64,000 bases of DNA from Bacillus sp. AFS015802 (GTDB taxonomy: Bacteria; Bacillota; Bacilli; Bacillales; Bacillaceae_B). The stretch covers positions 62,001 to 126,000 of the forward strand of contig NZ_NTUP01000014.1 of the NCBI RefSeq assembly GCF_002561455.1, given 5' to 3'. Positions within the stretch are counted from its first letter, which is position 1, and each line of letters starts with the position of its first letter. The translations under genes were made by a program, and so were the position numbers. Positions 27,519-35,353 of the stretch are shown here, piece by piece. A model generated the notes under the pieces. The model was not told where the DNA came from. It made no database searches and was given only the letters and a program-made list of their open reading frames with translations.

Positions 27519-30014
27519 ATGACTTATCAACCAAAGTCTTATCGCAAGTTCGTTGCGACTGCTGCAACCGCTACTTTAGTAGCATCAGCTATCGCTCCAG
27601 CAGCTTCTGCTGCAACATTCACAGATGTATCTGATCGCTACAAGGAAGCTGTTGATTATTTAGTAGAAAACGGAGTAGCTCAAGGTACTGCAGAAGCAAA
27701 ATTCGGTACTGCTGATTCAATCAAACGTGTTGACGCTGCTGTTATGGTTGCACGTCTACTTGATTTAGAAGATGCTGACGCTCCAGATGCTGGATTCACT
27801 GACGTTCCTGATCGTGGACAATGGGCAGTAAATGCTCTTAAAGAAAAAGGAATTATCAATGGTAAAACAGCTACTAGCTTCGGTTCACAAGATTCTATGA
27901 CTCGTGCTGAAATGGCAAAAGTTATTGCAAATGCATACGAACTAACTGGAAGCGAAGACCTACCATTTACGGATGTTTCAGCTACTTTTGAAACATACGT
28001 GAAAGCGATCTTTGAAGCTGGTATTACTCAAGGTAAAACTGATACACAATTCGGATCTAACCAAGATGTAACTCGTGGGGAATTTGCTCTTTTCGTTCAT
28101 CGTGCTGAAATGATGGAAGATGAAGTTGTTGCTCCTGAAGTTACTAGTGTAAGTGCGATTAACGCTACTGAAGTTGTTGTTGACTTCTCTGTTCTTGTAG
28201 ATAAAGATAGTGCAGAAACTGAAGCTAATTATGCTATCGGTGCTAATAACCCAAGTTCAGCTACTTTGAATGCTGATAAAAAATCAGTTACTTTAAAGTT
28301 TGCTGATGCTACTCAAGTTGAAGTTGACAATGCAGTATTTGTTGTTGAGCCAGTTAAGACAGCTGCTGATACTTCAGTTGAAACAGCTAAATTCACAAAA
28401 GTTTTCTCTTATGAAGATACAGTTCGCCCAATGGTATCTGGAGTTTCATATCCATCAAATTCTAGTTCGAAAGTTATGCTATCAGAAGCAGTAAAAGCTA
28501 CTGATGGTGCTGATTTAGAACAATACATTACTATCACAGATTCTAAAGGAAATGACGTTTCGGATTCTGGTTTATATACATTAGCAACTGATAAAAAATC
28601 TTTTGCAGTCAATACTGCGTCATTCACTAAAGATGAAACTTATACTCTTTCAATCGTTGGATTAAAAGACTTAGGAGATAACCTTATCTCTCCAAACCCA
28701 GCTGTTGTTTCAATTATTAAAACAGAAGTTGATGCTCTTAAACCAAAAGTTGAAAGTGTTACTGCTTTAGACACAGATAAATTCAAAGTTGTTTTCTCAG
28801 AAGCAATTGATACTTCTTCTGATTACTTCACTTATTCTGTTGACGGTGCGGCTGCTGTAGTTGTTAACAGCGGTAATGCAACAATGAATGAAGCTAAAAC
28901 TGAATTCACAGTTAACTTAGGTTCTGCCTTATCAGCTGGACCTCACTCAATTGCTATCGATGCCTATGCTGATCCATCTTCAAACGACGGTGATGCATTC
29001 AGCAAATTAATTAACTTCCAAGCTGACACTACTAACCCATCAGTTGTTTCGACTTCAATTGAAACTGTTAGTAATGTTCGTTATGTAGCTGTTAAGTTCA
29101 GTGAAGAAGTTACACTTACTGGTGCTGATCTTGACTTCTCATTCGTTCAAGATGGAGTACTAAACAGTGGAACAATCGATTCTTCTGCCCTTTCACTTTC
29201 AGATTTAGATGAAGATGGAATGAATGAAACAGTACTTATCAATACAGAAGATTACGATGGTTCAGGTGCTAAGCTGAAATCTGGTGAATATACAATTTCA
29301 CTTCCTGCTGCATTAGTTACTGATACTTCTCAAAATACTAATGACAATACTGCTTCTTCAGTAAAAGTAACACTTGGAGATTTAACTTCTACTGATACAA
29401 CTAAACCTGGTATTTCTTCAATTGCATCACAAGCTTCAAACAATAATACAATTGAAGTAACATTCAGTGAAGAAGTATCAAATGAAACGGCTTTAAATCT
29501 TGCAAACTACACAATTGAAGGTAAGCAAGTATTTGAAAAAGCTGTATTTATTGGAGATAAGAAAACTGTACGTTTAACTCTTAAAGAGGGTGCAGTTAAA
29601 TTGAACGGTGACTATCAACTAGAAGTTATGAACATTAAAGATAAAGCTGGAAATAAAATGGATAACTACACTGTTACCAAGCCATTAACTGAAAATGCTC
29701 TTCCTGCTTTAAAAACAGCAGTATTAACAGAAAATGATGTTATTACGCTTACTTTCAGCGAAAATATGAACGTTTCTAGTATTGAAGAAGCTCTTGCAGA
29801 GGCAGACTTCAAAGTATTAGTAAATGGCGTTGAAGAAACTGGTGTTACAGAAGCATCAACTGACGGTAAAACATTCACTCTAACTTTAAGTGATGCGTTA
29901 ACGTCTGCTGAGTACAATTCTACTATCAGCATCAAACCAACAGTTGATTTCGATGTAGAAGATGCTAATGGCAATGCACATCCTACATTTGATTCAGTTG
30001 TTGTATCAAAATAA
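27519..30014 (+). CDS. Main S-layer protein with N-terminal SLH domains
   Basis: 831 residues, ATG behind GGGAGG. Signal peptide (1-31) of the 'KSYRKFVATAATATLVASA' type, three SLH domains (about 32-205; 'FTDVSDRYKEAVDYLVENG', 'QDSMTRAEMAKVIANAY', 'NQDVTRGEFALFVHRAE'), then about 620 residues of repeated Ig-like beta domains of about 95 residues, recurring around motifs such as 'VVFSEAIDT', 'VKFSEEVTL', 'VTFSEEVSN' and 'LTFSENMNV'. Lysine-poor in arginine, rich in Ala, Thr, Ser, Asp, and with a narrow codon choice, as expected for a very abundant S-layer protein. It should be exported through SecA2 and bind pyruvylated wall polymer. It stands alone between two terminators. Confidence 0.92.
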   Translation: MTYQPKSYRKFVATAATATLVASAIAPAASAATFTDVSDRYKEAVDYLVENGVAQGTAEAKFGTADSIKRVDAAVMVARLLDLEDADAPDAGFTDVPDRGQWAVNALKEKGIINGKTATSFGSQDSMTRAEMAKVIANAYELTGSEDLPFTDVSATFETYVKAIFEAGITQGKTDTQFGSNQDVTRGEFALFVHRAEMMEDEVVAPEVTSVSAINATEVVVDFSVLVDKDSAETEANYAIGANNPSSATLNADKKSVTLKFADATQVEVDNAVFVVEPVKTAADTSVETAKFTKVFSYEDTVRPMVSGVSYPSNSSSKVMLSEAVKATDGADLEQYITITDSKGNDVSDSGLYTLATDKKSFAVNTASFTKDETYTLSIVGLKDLGDNLISPNPAVVSIIKTEVDALKPKVESVTALDTDKFKVVFSEAIDTSSDYFTYSVDGAAAVVVNSGNATMNEAKTEFTVNLGSALSAGPHSIAIDAYADPSSNDGDAFSKLINFQADTTNPSVVSTSIETVSNVRYVAVKFSEEVTLTGADLDFSFVQDGVLNSGTIDSSALSLSDLDEDGMNETVLINTEDYDGSGAKLKSGEYTISLPAALVTDTSQNTNDNTASSVKVTLGDLTSTDTTKPGISSIASQASNNNTIEVTFSEEVSNETALNLANYTIEGKQVFEKAVFIGDKKTVRLTLKEGAVKLNGDYQLEVMNIKDKAGNKMDNYTVTKPLTENALPALKTAVLTENDVITLTFSENMNVSSIEEALAEADFKVLVNGVEETGVTEASTDGKTFTLTLSDALTSAEYNSTISIKPTVDFDVEDANGNAHPTFDSVVVSK

Positions 30015-30053
30015 TAAAATTAGTAAGAGATGGTTTCTTGCTATAAAAAGAAA

Positions 30054-30092
30054 AGTCCTGTGGAGAATAACATCTCTACAGGGCTCTTTTTT
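30054..30092 (+). terminator. Rho-independent terminator of the S-layer gene
   Basis: 13-bp stem (30054-30066 with 30073-30085) with two G-T pairs, followed by TCTTTTTT. Confidence 0.85.
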
Positions 30093-30425
30093 AAGTACGG
30101 AAATTTTAGATGGTAAGTAACTGAGTATAAAATACCAGACTACATTAATTATTATGACTCGCATTCAAAGGCCTTAGCATTATTGATATTAAGGATGTTG
30201 AAAGAAATTAACTTGTATTTGAGGTTTTTTTTATTGTTGCGGCGAACCTAATCGGAATTTTGAGTAACACTAAAACCATTTAAATCAAGTTTATTAGGAA
30301 ATTAAATCAGATTCAGTAATTGGAATTGGTTATAACCAGAATATTCATTTATATCAAAAACCATTTATTATTACCTAAAAATAATTTCATATTCCTGAAT
30401 ATTTGTAGTCTTTATCAACAAACAC
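30093..30425. other. AT-rich intergenic DNA, no gene seen
   Basis: This stretch has no open frame with a ribosome binding site and no clear repeat or RNA structure. It separates the S-layer gene from the recombinase island. Confidence 0.5.
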
Positions 30426-30474
30426 TAGCATACGAACCCATCCCCTTGTGGTGTGGATTCATATGCTATTTTTT
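30426..30474 (+). terminator. Long hairpin with T run just before the resolvase-like gene
   Basis: A 19-base imperfect stem (30426-30444 with 30450-30468; arms start TAGCATA) followed by TTTTTT. It has terminator form but no plus-strand gene precedes it for 400 bases, so it may act as an attenuator or mark the edge of the island. Confidence 0.65.
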
Positions 30475-30499
30475 ATGGAGGTGAATATAACCGAACTAC

Positions 30500-30513
30500 A
30501 ATACTTCAGTAAG
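30500..30513 (+). repeat. 14-bp direct repeat AATACTTCAGTAAG, copy 1
   Basis: The same 14 bases recur at 30939-30952, and an inverted 11-base copy (CTTACTGAAGT) lies at 30981-30991. Copy 1 ends inside the ribosome binding site of the resolvase-like gene and copy 2 overlaps its stop codon, so the gene is bracketed by the repeat. Confidence 0.75.
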
Positions 30514-30526
30514 GAGGTGAACTAAA

Positions 30527-30940
30527 GTGAAATCAGGAAAACATACAAATTCCATTTACTATGCTCGAAGAGGAATCTACAGTAATAATCATTCCTCGAA
30601 CCGAAAAATAACTTATGGAACAATTACGATGGAGACAACAGTGTCATATATCAGGACAGCAACCTTAAATCCTGAACAACTTCATCAACAACAAAGTTCC
30701 ATTCTTGAGTATGTTCAAGAAAACAATCTTAAGCTACTAAAGCAATTCCAAGACATTGCTGTTTCTGGAAGTGATGATCGGAAGGATGGTCTAAAACAAA
30801 TGCTTGAGTATATTAAGGTTAATGATGTAGATGTAGTTATAGTATACTCACTGAACCGATTCGGAAGAGGTGCTGCAAGTTTATTAGAAGTTCTATTTCA
30901 ACTTAAAGCAAATGGAACTGAAATTATCACTTTAAATTAA
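30527..30940 (+). CDS. Truncated serine-recombinase domain lacking the catalytic serine
   Basis: GTG start 7 bases after AAGGAGGTG. 137 residues: an unrelated 35-residue N-terminus, then a resolvase fold from 'VSYIRTATLNPEQ' to 'EIITLN', where it stops in mid domain (normal domains continue about 40 residues with the long helix). The active-site pattern Y-x-R-x-S reads Y-I-R-T-A here, so the nucleophilic Ser is Ala; the D-R-x-x-R motif reads 'NRFGR', with Asp replaced by Asn. 'DIAVSGSDDRKDGL' is kept. It should not cut DNA. It may be a decaying pseudogene or a regulatory subunit; the strong ribosome binding site suggests it is still made. Confidence 0.8.
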   Translation: MKSGKHTNSIYYARRGIYSNNHSSNRKITYGTITMETTVSYIRTATLNPEQLHQQQSSILEYVQENNLKLLKQFQDIAVSGSDDRKDGLKQMLEYIKVNDVDVVIVYSLNRFGRGAASLLEVLFQLKANGTEIITLN

Positions 30941-30952
30941 TACTTCAGTAAG
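30939..30952 (+). repeat. 14-bp direct repeat AATACTTCAGTAAG, copy 2
   Basis: Identical to 30500-30513 and overlaps the TAA stop of the resolvase-like gene. With the inverted copy at 30981-30991 it also forms an 11-bp stem (30942-30952 with 30981-30991, loop 28 bases). Confidence 0.75.
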
Positions 30953-30980
30953 AATTCTTAGCCCTAGTTATGGTTAAGTG

Positions 30981-30991
30981 CTTACTGAAGT
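30981..30991 (-). repeat. Inverted copy of the ACTTCAGTAAG repeat
   Basis: CTTACTGAAGT is the reverse complement of the core of the two direct repeats at 30500 and 30939. Confidence 0.7.
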
Positions 30992-31176
30992 TTAATTTGA
31001 TTAAAAAGAGTAGTTGAACTAAGTATGTCAGAAACATAAGTTTACCAATTTACCCAATTAATCATCGATTAAAGTGTTTTCTGTCGGTGCTCGTCACACC
31101 GGCAATGAGTTAAGAATTTTTTTATTGTGAAATGATTACCAAGAAGTTAGTTTTTGGATTTACTGCAATTACTAAT

Positions 31177-31257
31177 CAACTAGTTAACTAATTGAGAAGT
31201 TAACTGAAAGGCTAGAGTTAACTGAAAGCTAGAGTTAACCTTAACTAGTTAACTAGT
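31177..31257. repeat. Cluster of GTTAAC palindromes and tandem repeats upstream of the large recombinase gene
   Basis: An imperfect 18-bp palindrome (31177-31194, core TAGTTAACTA), two tandem units GTTAACTGAAA(G)GCTAGA (31199-31216 and 31217-31233), a further GTTAAC (31234-31239), and a perfect 14-bp palindrome ACTAGTTAACTAGT (31244-31257). It lies 4 to 102 bases before the ribosome binding site and GTG of the recombinase gene. Recombinase binding sites or an autoregulatory operator are both reasonable readings. Confidence 0.8.
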
Positions 31258-31278
31258 GGTTGAGGTGAATTTAAACTA

Positions 31279-33126
31279 GTGGAAAAAACAATTACCTATG
31301 GACGCAAATCCATAAACCCTAAAGGATTTGTCAGCGAGAAAGACAGTATACGCTACCAAGAACAGGTAATGGAAGAGTATGCTCTTAACCACAATATGGA
31401 GATTGTAGCGAAATATAGCGACATTGGTTACTCTGGTGCTAACACTCAAAGGCCAGAGTTAATAGAAATGCTCGAATTTCTCCAGAATGAGGAAGAAAAA
31501 GTGGATGTTCTCCTCTTCTATACTGTTGACCGGTTGGGCCGAGATTTGAGAAATAACATCAATCTAGTATTACAAATAAGTGATTTGGTGAAAAAAATTG
31601 TATTTGTAGTTGAGGGTATAAGCAACGACTATGAGCATTTCAAAATGTTTCTGATATTGAAATCTATAGTTGCTGAGGAAGAACGTATAAATTTGCTCAA
31701 CCGTTTCGCTAGTGCTCGTTGGACCAAAGTAACGAGCAGACAAATTTTCAATGGAGCAAAGAAGCCCCTAGGATATGTTCAAAAAGGGGAAGAACTAAGA
31801 AAAGCAACAATCGAAGAGACGAAAGATCTTAAAGAGATTCAGGGTCTCGAAGCATTAAATTACATTATCCTAGCATATCTCTCGAATCAATCTATCAGTC
31901 AGATTGCAAAGAATCTGAGTAGAAACTTTGGATTAACTCGTTCAGGTAAGAAATGGGACAAAAATTCAGTCGCATATATTCTGAGAAATGATATATATGC
32001 TGGAATTTTGAGCGGTAGGATGAAAGGAGAAAGATATGAGGTACCAACAAATAAGGTGGAACCGCTACTCTCAAAGACGACTTATGAGTTTATCCAGGCC
32101 AGGTTAAAGAACACCATTAAAGGTAGGCAACCGAAAAACAATGCCCTTGCCTTGTTAAGTGTTTGCATTCATTGCTTAAAACCTGTCTCTCAGGTGGGGC
32201 CACTGATCAGTTGCCCGGAATGTAAAAGGTCGATGGAGATTGAAGACATCTCCAGTGCAGTTGAGAGAAATTTAATCGATTACCTTTTAGGTAGTTATGA
32301 ATTTACAGATAAAGAAGGGTATGTGCTAAAAGGATTTCTAGAAGATGAAGCGAGATCTGCTTATCAGGGAAAGAAGCGTGAAGGATATGAATCGCTACTT
32401 ACTCTAATAAACCAAGGGAAAGTAGACGTTATAGTAGTCACCTTCTTTAACAGACTGGCTCGAAAATCAGAAGATATGCTTAATATCCTTCTACTACTGA
32501 AATCGAAAAATATTGAATGTATAAGTGTGGGTCAGGGGAAACGCCTCTCTATGATGAGTCATAATGAAATTGCGATTGAAGCTATTATGGCCGAAGAGGA
32601 AGATAAGAATCTTACCAGAAGGATCCATACCTCTAAGGGGATTTCTATAGCAAAGGGAGAATACCTGACTAAACCTGCCTTGGGATATAGAAGAACTGCA
32701 AATAGATCCTTAGAGATTGTAGATGAAGAAGCGGAGGTTGTAAGAAGTATCTACAATTATTATCTTGAAGGTATTCCACCAAAGGAGATCGCAAAGCTTT
32801 TAAATACTACCCAGGCAGCGGGTAGAAAATGGACCACTCAAACGGTGGAGGATGTATTAACAAATCCTGTGTATACAGGAAAGTATGTTAAAAGAAAAAT
32901 ACTTGAGGACCGTACTGTTGAATTTGAGAAACTGTCTTCAAGTGAGCACGAACCCTTAGTGGACGAGGAAATGTTTTATAGAGTTGCTCAAGAGGTCAAC
33001 GAAGGCAGGAAAAAGAGAGGAAAAAAGAAATACCAAAAGCATCACCATTTGTTTAAAGGTGTTCTTTGCTGCCCTCAGTGCCATAAAATGATTAACAAAA
33101 TCAATCAAAATTATAGTAAATATTAG
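31279..33126 (+). CDS. Double-length serine recombinase (active plus degenerate half)
   Basis: GTG start 10 bases after TGAGGTGA. 615 residues made of two recombinase units. Unit 1: resolvase domain (about 1-145) with the full active site, Y-G-R-K-S near residue 8, 'DIGYSGANTQRPEL' and 'DRLGR'; recombinase DNA-binding domain (about 155-280, 'KKPLGYVQKGEE'); zinc ribbon with CxxC pairs (about 297-325, 'CIHC', 'CPEC'). Unit 2 starts in mid domain: 'FLEDEARSAYQGKKREGYESL' region without its Y-R-S strand, and 'NRLAR' in place of DR-x-x-R; a second recombinase domain (about 455-575); and one CxxC ('CCPQC') before the chain stops. Unit 1 should cut DNA; unit 2 should only bind it. Large serine recombinases integrate, excise or invert DNA. 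Confidence 0.88.
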   Translation: MEKTITYGRKSINPKGFVSEKDSIRYQEQVMEEYALNHNMEIVAKYSDIGYSGANTQRPELIEMLEFLQNEEEKVDVLLFYTVDRLGRDLRNNINLVLQISDLVKKIVFVVEGISNDYEHFKMFLILKSIVAEEERINLLNRFASARWTKVTSRQIFNGAKKPLGYVQKGEELRKATIEETKDLKEIQGLEALNYIILAYLSNQSISQIAKNLSRNFGLTRSGKKWDKNSVAYILRNDIYAGILSGRMKGERYEVPTNKVEPLLSKTTYEFIQARLKNTIKGRQPKNNALALLSVCIHCLKPVSQVGPLISCPECKRSMEIEDISSAVERNLIDYLLGSYEFTDKEGYVLKGFLEDEARSAYQGKKREGYESLLTLINQGKVDVIVVTFFNRLARKSEDMLNILLLLKSKNIECISVGQGKRLSMMSHNEIAIEAIMAEEEDKNLTRRIHTSKGISIAKGEYLTKPALGYRRTANRSLEIVDEEAEVVRSIYNYYLEGIPPKEIAKLLNTTQAAGRKWTTQTVEDVLTNPVYTGKYVKRKILEDRTVEFEKLSSSEHEPLVDEEMFYRVAQEVNEGRKKRGKKKYQKHHHLFKGVLCCPQCHKMINKINQNYSKY

Positions 33127-33398
33127 AGGTGTTTTTTCCCATTCTCATTTCCAAAATGACTTGATTGGCATATGTTTTTGGAGAGAGAGATTTGACAACC
33201 ATCCTTTCCTTTTATAGAAATGGTTAATTTTAATCGCTCAGTTTTTGTGGTAAGCGAACTAGTTATTCTATGGTTTGCTTGACTCCCATAGGAAAAGAGG
33301 CTTTTAGTGTATTGAGCTGAAAGAGAAATAGGGGAACGAACATCTATTTGCAGCACTCCATCCCTATTTTCTGGTTTTCCTATGGGATGGGTTATCAT
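33123..33398 (-). CDS. Doubtful small ORF over a nested inverted repeat
   Basis: 91 codons with ATG at 33398 and AAAAGG about 7 bases before it. The product is Ser/Thr/Lys rich, has no domain or signal I recognise, and lies on DNA that folds into a nested hairpin, so it may not be a gene. It overlaps the recombinase stop codon on the other strand by a few bases. Confidence 0.2.
   Translation of the reverse strand: MITHPIGKPENRDGVLQIDVRSPISLSAQYTKSLFSYGSQANHRITSSLTTKTERLKLTISIKGKDGCQISLSKNICQSSHFGNENGKKHL
33284..33387. repeat. Nested inverted repeat after the recombinase gene
   Basis: A perfect 13-bp inverted repeat (33284-33296 with 33375-33387, arm TCCCATAGGAAAA) encloses a second pair (33326-33333 with 33362-33369, AAATAGGG/CCCTATTT). 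It could be a structured RNA, a small non-autonomous element, or a recombinase site. Confidence 0.6.
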
Positions 33399-33540
33399 GG
33401 GTCTGCCTTTTCATTAACCCTGCATTAGATTTTTCTAACACTCCTAATACCCTAAGTATTAAGTTGAAAATAATTTGACCGAAATTATTAGTAGATTAAA
33501 ATTTTAGGAGGTTATTATTATTAATCATCATGTCAAGGGA

Positions 33541-34698
33541 GTGGCAAAAGAAGCAATTGAATTTTCTTTAACTTTTAGACAGAAATTAGGAGTGGTAACT
33601 TTAGCGTTTGCTATTTTTTCTACATTATCATTTTTAACAACTTACAGTTTTTTGTTTGGTTATTATTTTGGAGGAGAGATAAATAATTCTTTTTCAAACT
33701 TTGAAGTTTTTAGAAGGTTTGTACCGTTTGATGTACATACAATCACGTTTACATATTTAATGATTTCTTTATCTGTGGCGTTAATAATCTATTCCCTAAA
33801 GTTCTTGAAGGAAAGAGGGTTAACATTCAAATTTCTAGCAGTATTTTGTTTAGCTATCTTTCATCTAATGATGACTATGTTTTTCTCTCAAGAAGTAACT
33901 GTCAAAAACGTTTTACTTTTTGGAGCAATATGGGTAATTCCTTTGTTTATCGGGGTCATGTCTTTATTTTTCGTACAAGGTATCAAATCTCCATTTAAAA
34001 CTTATAGTGGTTCAATTTTAGGCATTGTATCAATAATAATCTCTATTATGCTCTTCAATCCTAATCTACCTGAAGAATGGATATTAATATGGTTAAATGT
34101 TTTTCTATTTAGTTTTGGGTCATTATTTTCAAGGTTTTCTTATAATAAATACTGGAACTTTGTTTTTGTTTTCCCTTATATCTCTCTTGCCTTCGCTATC
34201 ATAATTAGTATTACTAAATTAGAAACCTTCAAAGAGCAAACCGATTTAATAAAGGCTATAATAATGATAGGTATCCCACTAATTATTAGCATTGTGCTCT
34301 CAAATTTTTTTAGAAAAAAGTTTAAGGAAAACGACAATCTATTGAAAGCTCCGGATGAGAGTAACTCTATTAGTAGTTTTATCTTAGACATACTTGTCAT
34401 ACTTTTTAATCCTAAAACCAATAAGAGCGCATTAGTCTTTATTATTATAATGCTTTTAGGTGCATATGTTATGACCCCTAGAGTTTCTACTTCAACAGCA
34501 AAAATTATTAGGTCATTTACACCACAGAGCGAATTTCAATTTGAATTAATCAGGGTTAAAGACCTTAATGACCTACCAAAAACTATTAAGGGGATAATCG
34601 TTGCTGAACATGAAGGAGTTATATACATTTCAAACGAAGGCTGGGAACTTGAACAAATAAAGACTGATAGTTATTTTGTAGAAAAAGAAAACGACTAA
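33541..34698 (+). CDS. Unknown multi-spanning membrane protein
   Basis: 385 residues from the GTG at 33541, with about nine hydrophobic segments and a short outer or inner tail ending 'GIIVAEHEGVIYISNEGWEL'. I do not recognise a family. The start is uncertain: the strong AGGAGG at 33506-33511 is 29 bases before the GTG, but 8 bases before an in-frame ATT at 33520, which would add seven residues; a weaker AAGGGA lies right before the GTG. The gene is clearly richer in A and T than the wall genes around it (many Phe, Ile, Leu in AT-rich codons), which fits transfer together with the recombinase island. Confidence 0.7.
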   Translation: MAKEAIEFSLTFRQKLGVVTLAFAIFSTLSFLTTYSFLFGYYFGGEINNSFSNFEVFRRFVPFDVHTITFTYLMISLSVALIIYSLKFLKERGLTFKFLAVFCLAIFHLMMTMFFSQEVTVKNVLLFGAIWVIPLFIGVMSLFFVQGIKSPFKTYSGSILGIVSIIISIMLFNPNLPEEWILIWLNVFLFSFGSLFSRFSYNKYWNFVFVFPYISLAFAIIISITKLETFKEQTDLIKAIIMIGIPLIISIVLSNFFRKKFKENDNLLKAPDESNSISSFILDILVILFNPKTNKSALVFIIIMLLGAYVMTPRVSTSTAKIIRSFTPQSEFQFELIRVKDLNDLPKTIKGIIVAEHEGVIYISNEGWELEQIKTDSYFVEKEND

Positions 34699-34870
34699 AA
34701 TCCAAAACTTTAATATAGGAAAATTCGAAGTGCTATTAGTGCTAGGAAACAAATAGAATGAACCCTATTCCTTTTACGGTTGGGGTTTGCTATTTTTTCC
34801 TCTTTTATTTGTTGGGGAAAAATAGGAATTTATATTATCTGACGTATCTGCATAAGGGGTTTGAAGGGTT

Positions 34871-35013
34871 GGTAAATTAGTAGAAGAAGTAATCTTTATT
34901 GTGGTGAATATGAAAAAATCCATGATCACATTAAACTTTTCTTGGTCTTTAAGTCATTCATGGCTGAAAAAAAAGAGAATAATGCTTCTAAAGAAGTTAA
35001 ACCAGCGGGATGA
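34871..35013 (+). pseudogene. Frameshifted remnant of a serine-recombinase domain
   Basis: One frame reads 'GKLVEEVIFIVV' and, after a frameshift near 34905, the next reads 'EYEKIHDHIKLFLVFKSFMAEKKENN' in pieces that align with residues of the large recombinase: 'DLVKKIVFVVEG' and 'DYEHFKMFLILKSIVAEEER'. It ends in a stop at 35011. This is a decayed copy of the same domain, 4 kb downstream of the intact one, so the island once held at least one more recombinase. I found no further homologous segment between here and 35353. Confidence 0.65.
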
Positions 35014-35353
35014 ATGCTCGTCCTCTTTTCCATAAGAAGTTCTTATGGAGAGTGAACACTGTTAGCTTAAGTGATTTAGAGAATCAAGTGTGTTGAACAA
35101 CGAAAGGTCTATTCGATCTCCTAATGATGGAGACAAGTTGATGAAGCAGTATCTAGGGGACCTTGTTGCTATTTTGGGGTTGAATGACATTACAAATGAT
35201 CTTAATGAAACGCAGTAGCTTTTCGCAACTATATATGAATATTTTACCTATAGTAACAATTATTGACTATAAATAATCACTCTATTAAACTATTAAAGAG
35301 TCCTATTTTTCAGAAAAATCAATCCAGGACTTTTAAACTATTTAAGGGGGTAA
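35014..35353. other. Intergenic DNA with short open frames, no gene supported
   Basis: The longest plus-strand open stretch near 35075-35218 (42 codons from a GTG at 35090) has no ribosome binding site and no recognisable product; it may be further recombinase-island debris. The last 100 bases should hold the promoter of the Vpr-like protease. Confidence 0.4.

Noticed and set aside
30475-30525. 16-codon leader peptide before the resolvase-like gene
   Set aside because: The ATG follows a terminator T run with no ribosome binding site, so translation is not supported.
31199-31240. Tandem repeats as a CRISPR array
   Set aside because: Units are 17-18 bp and directly adjacent without spacers; no cas genes in the window.
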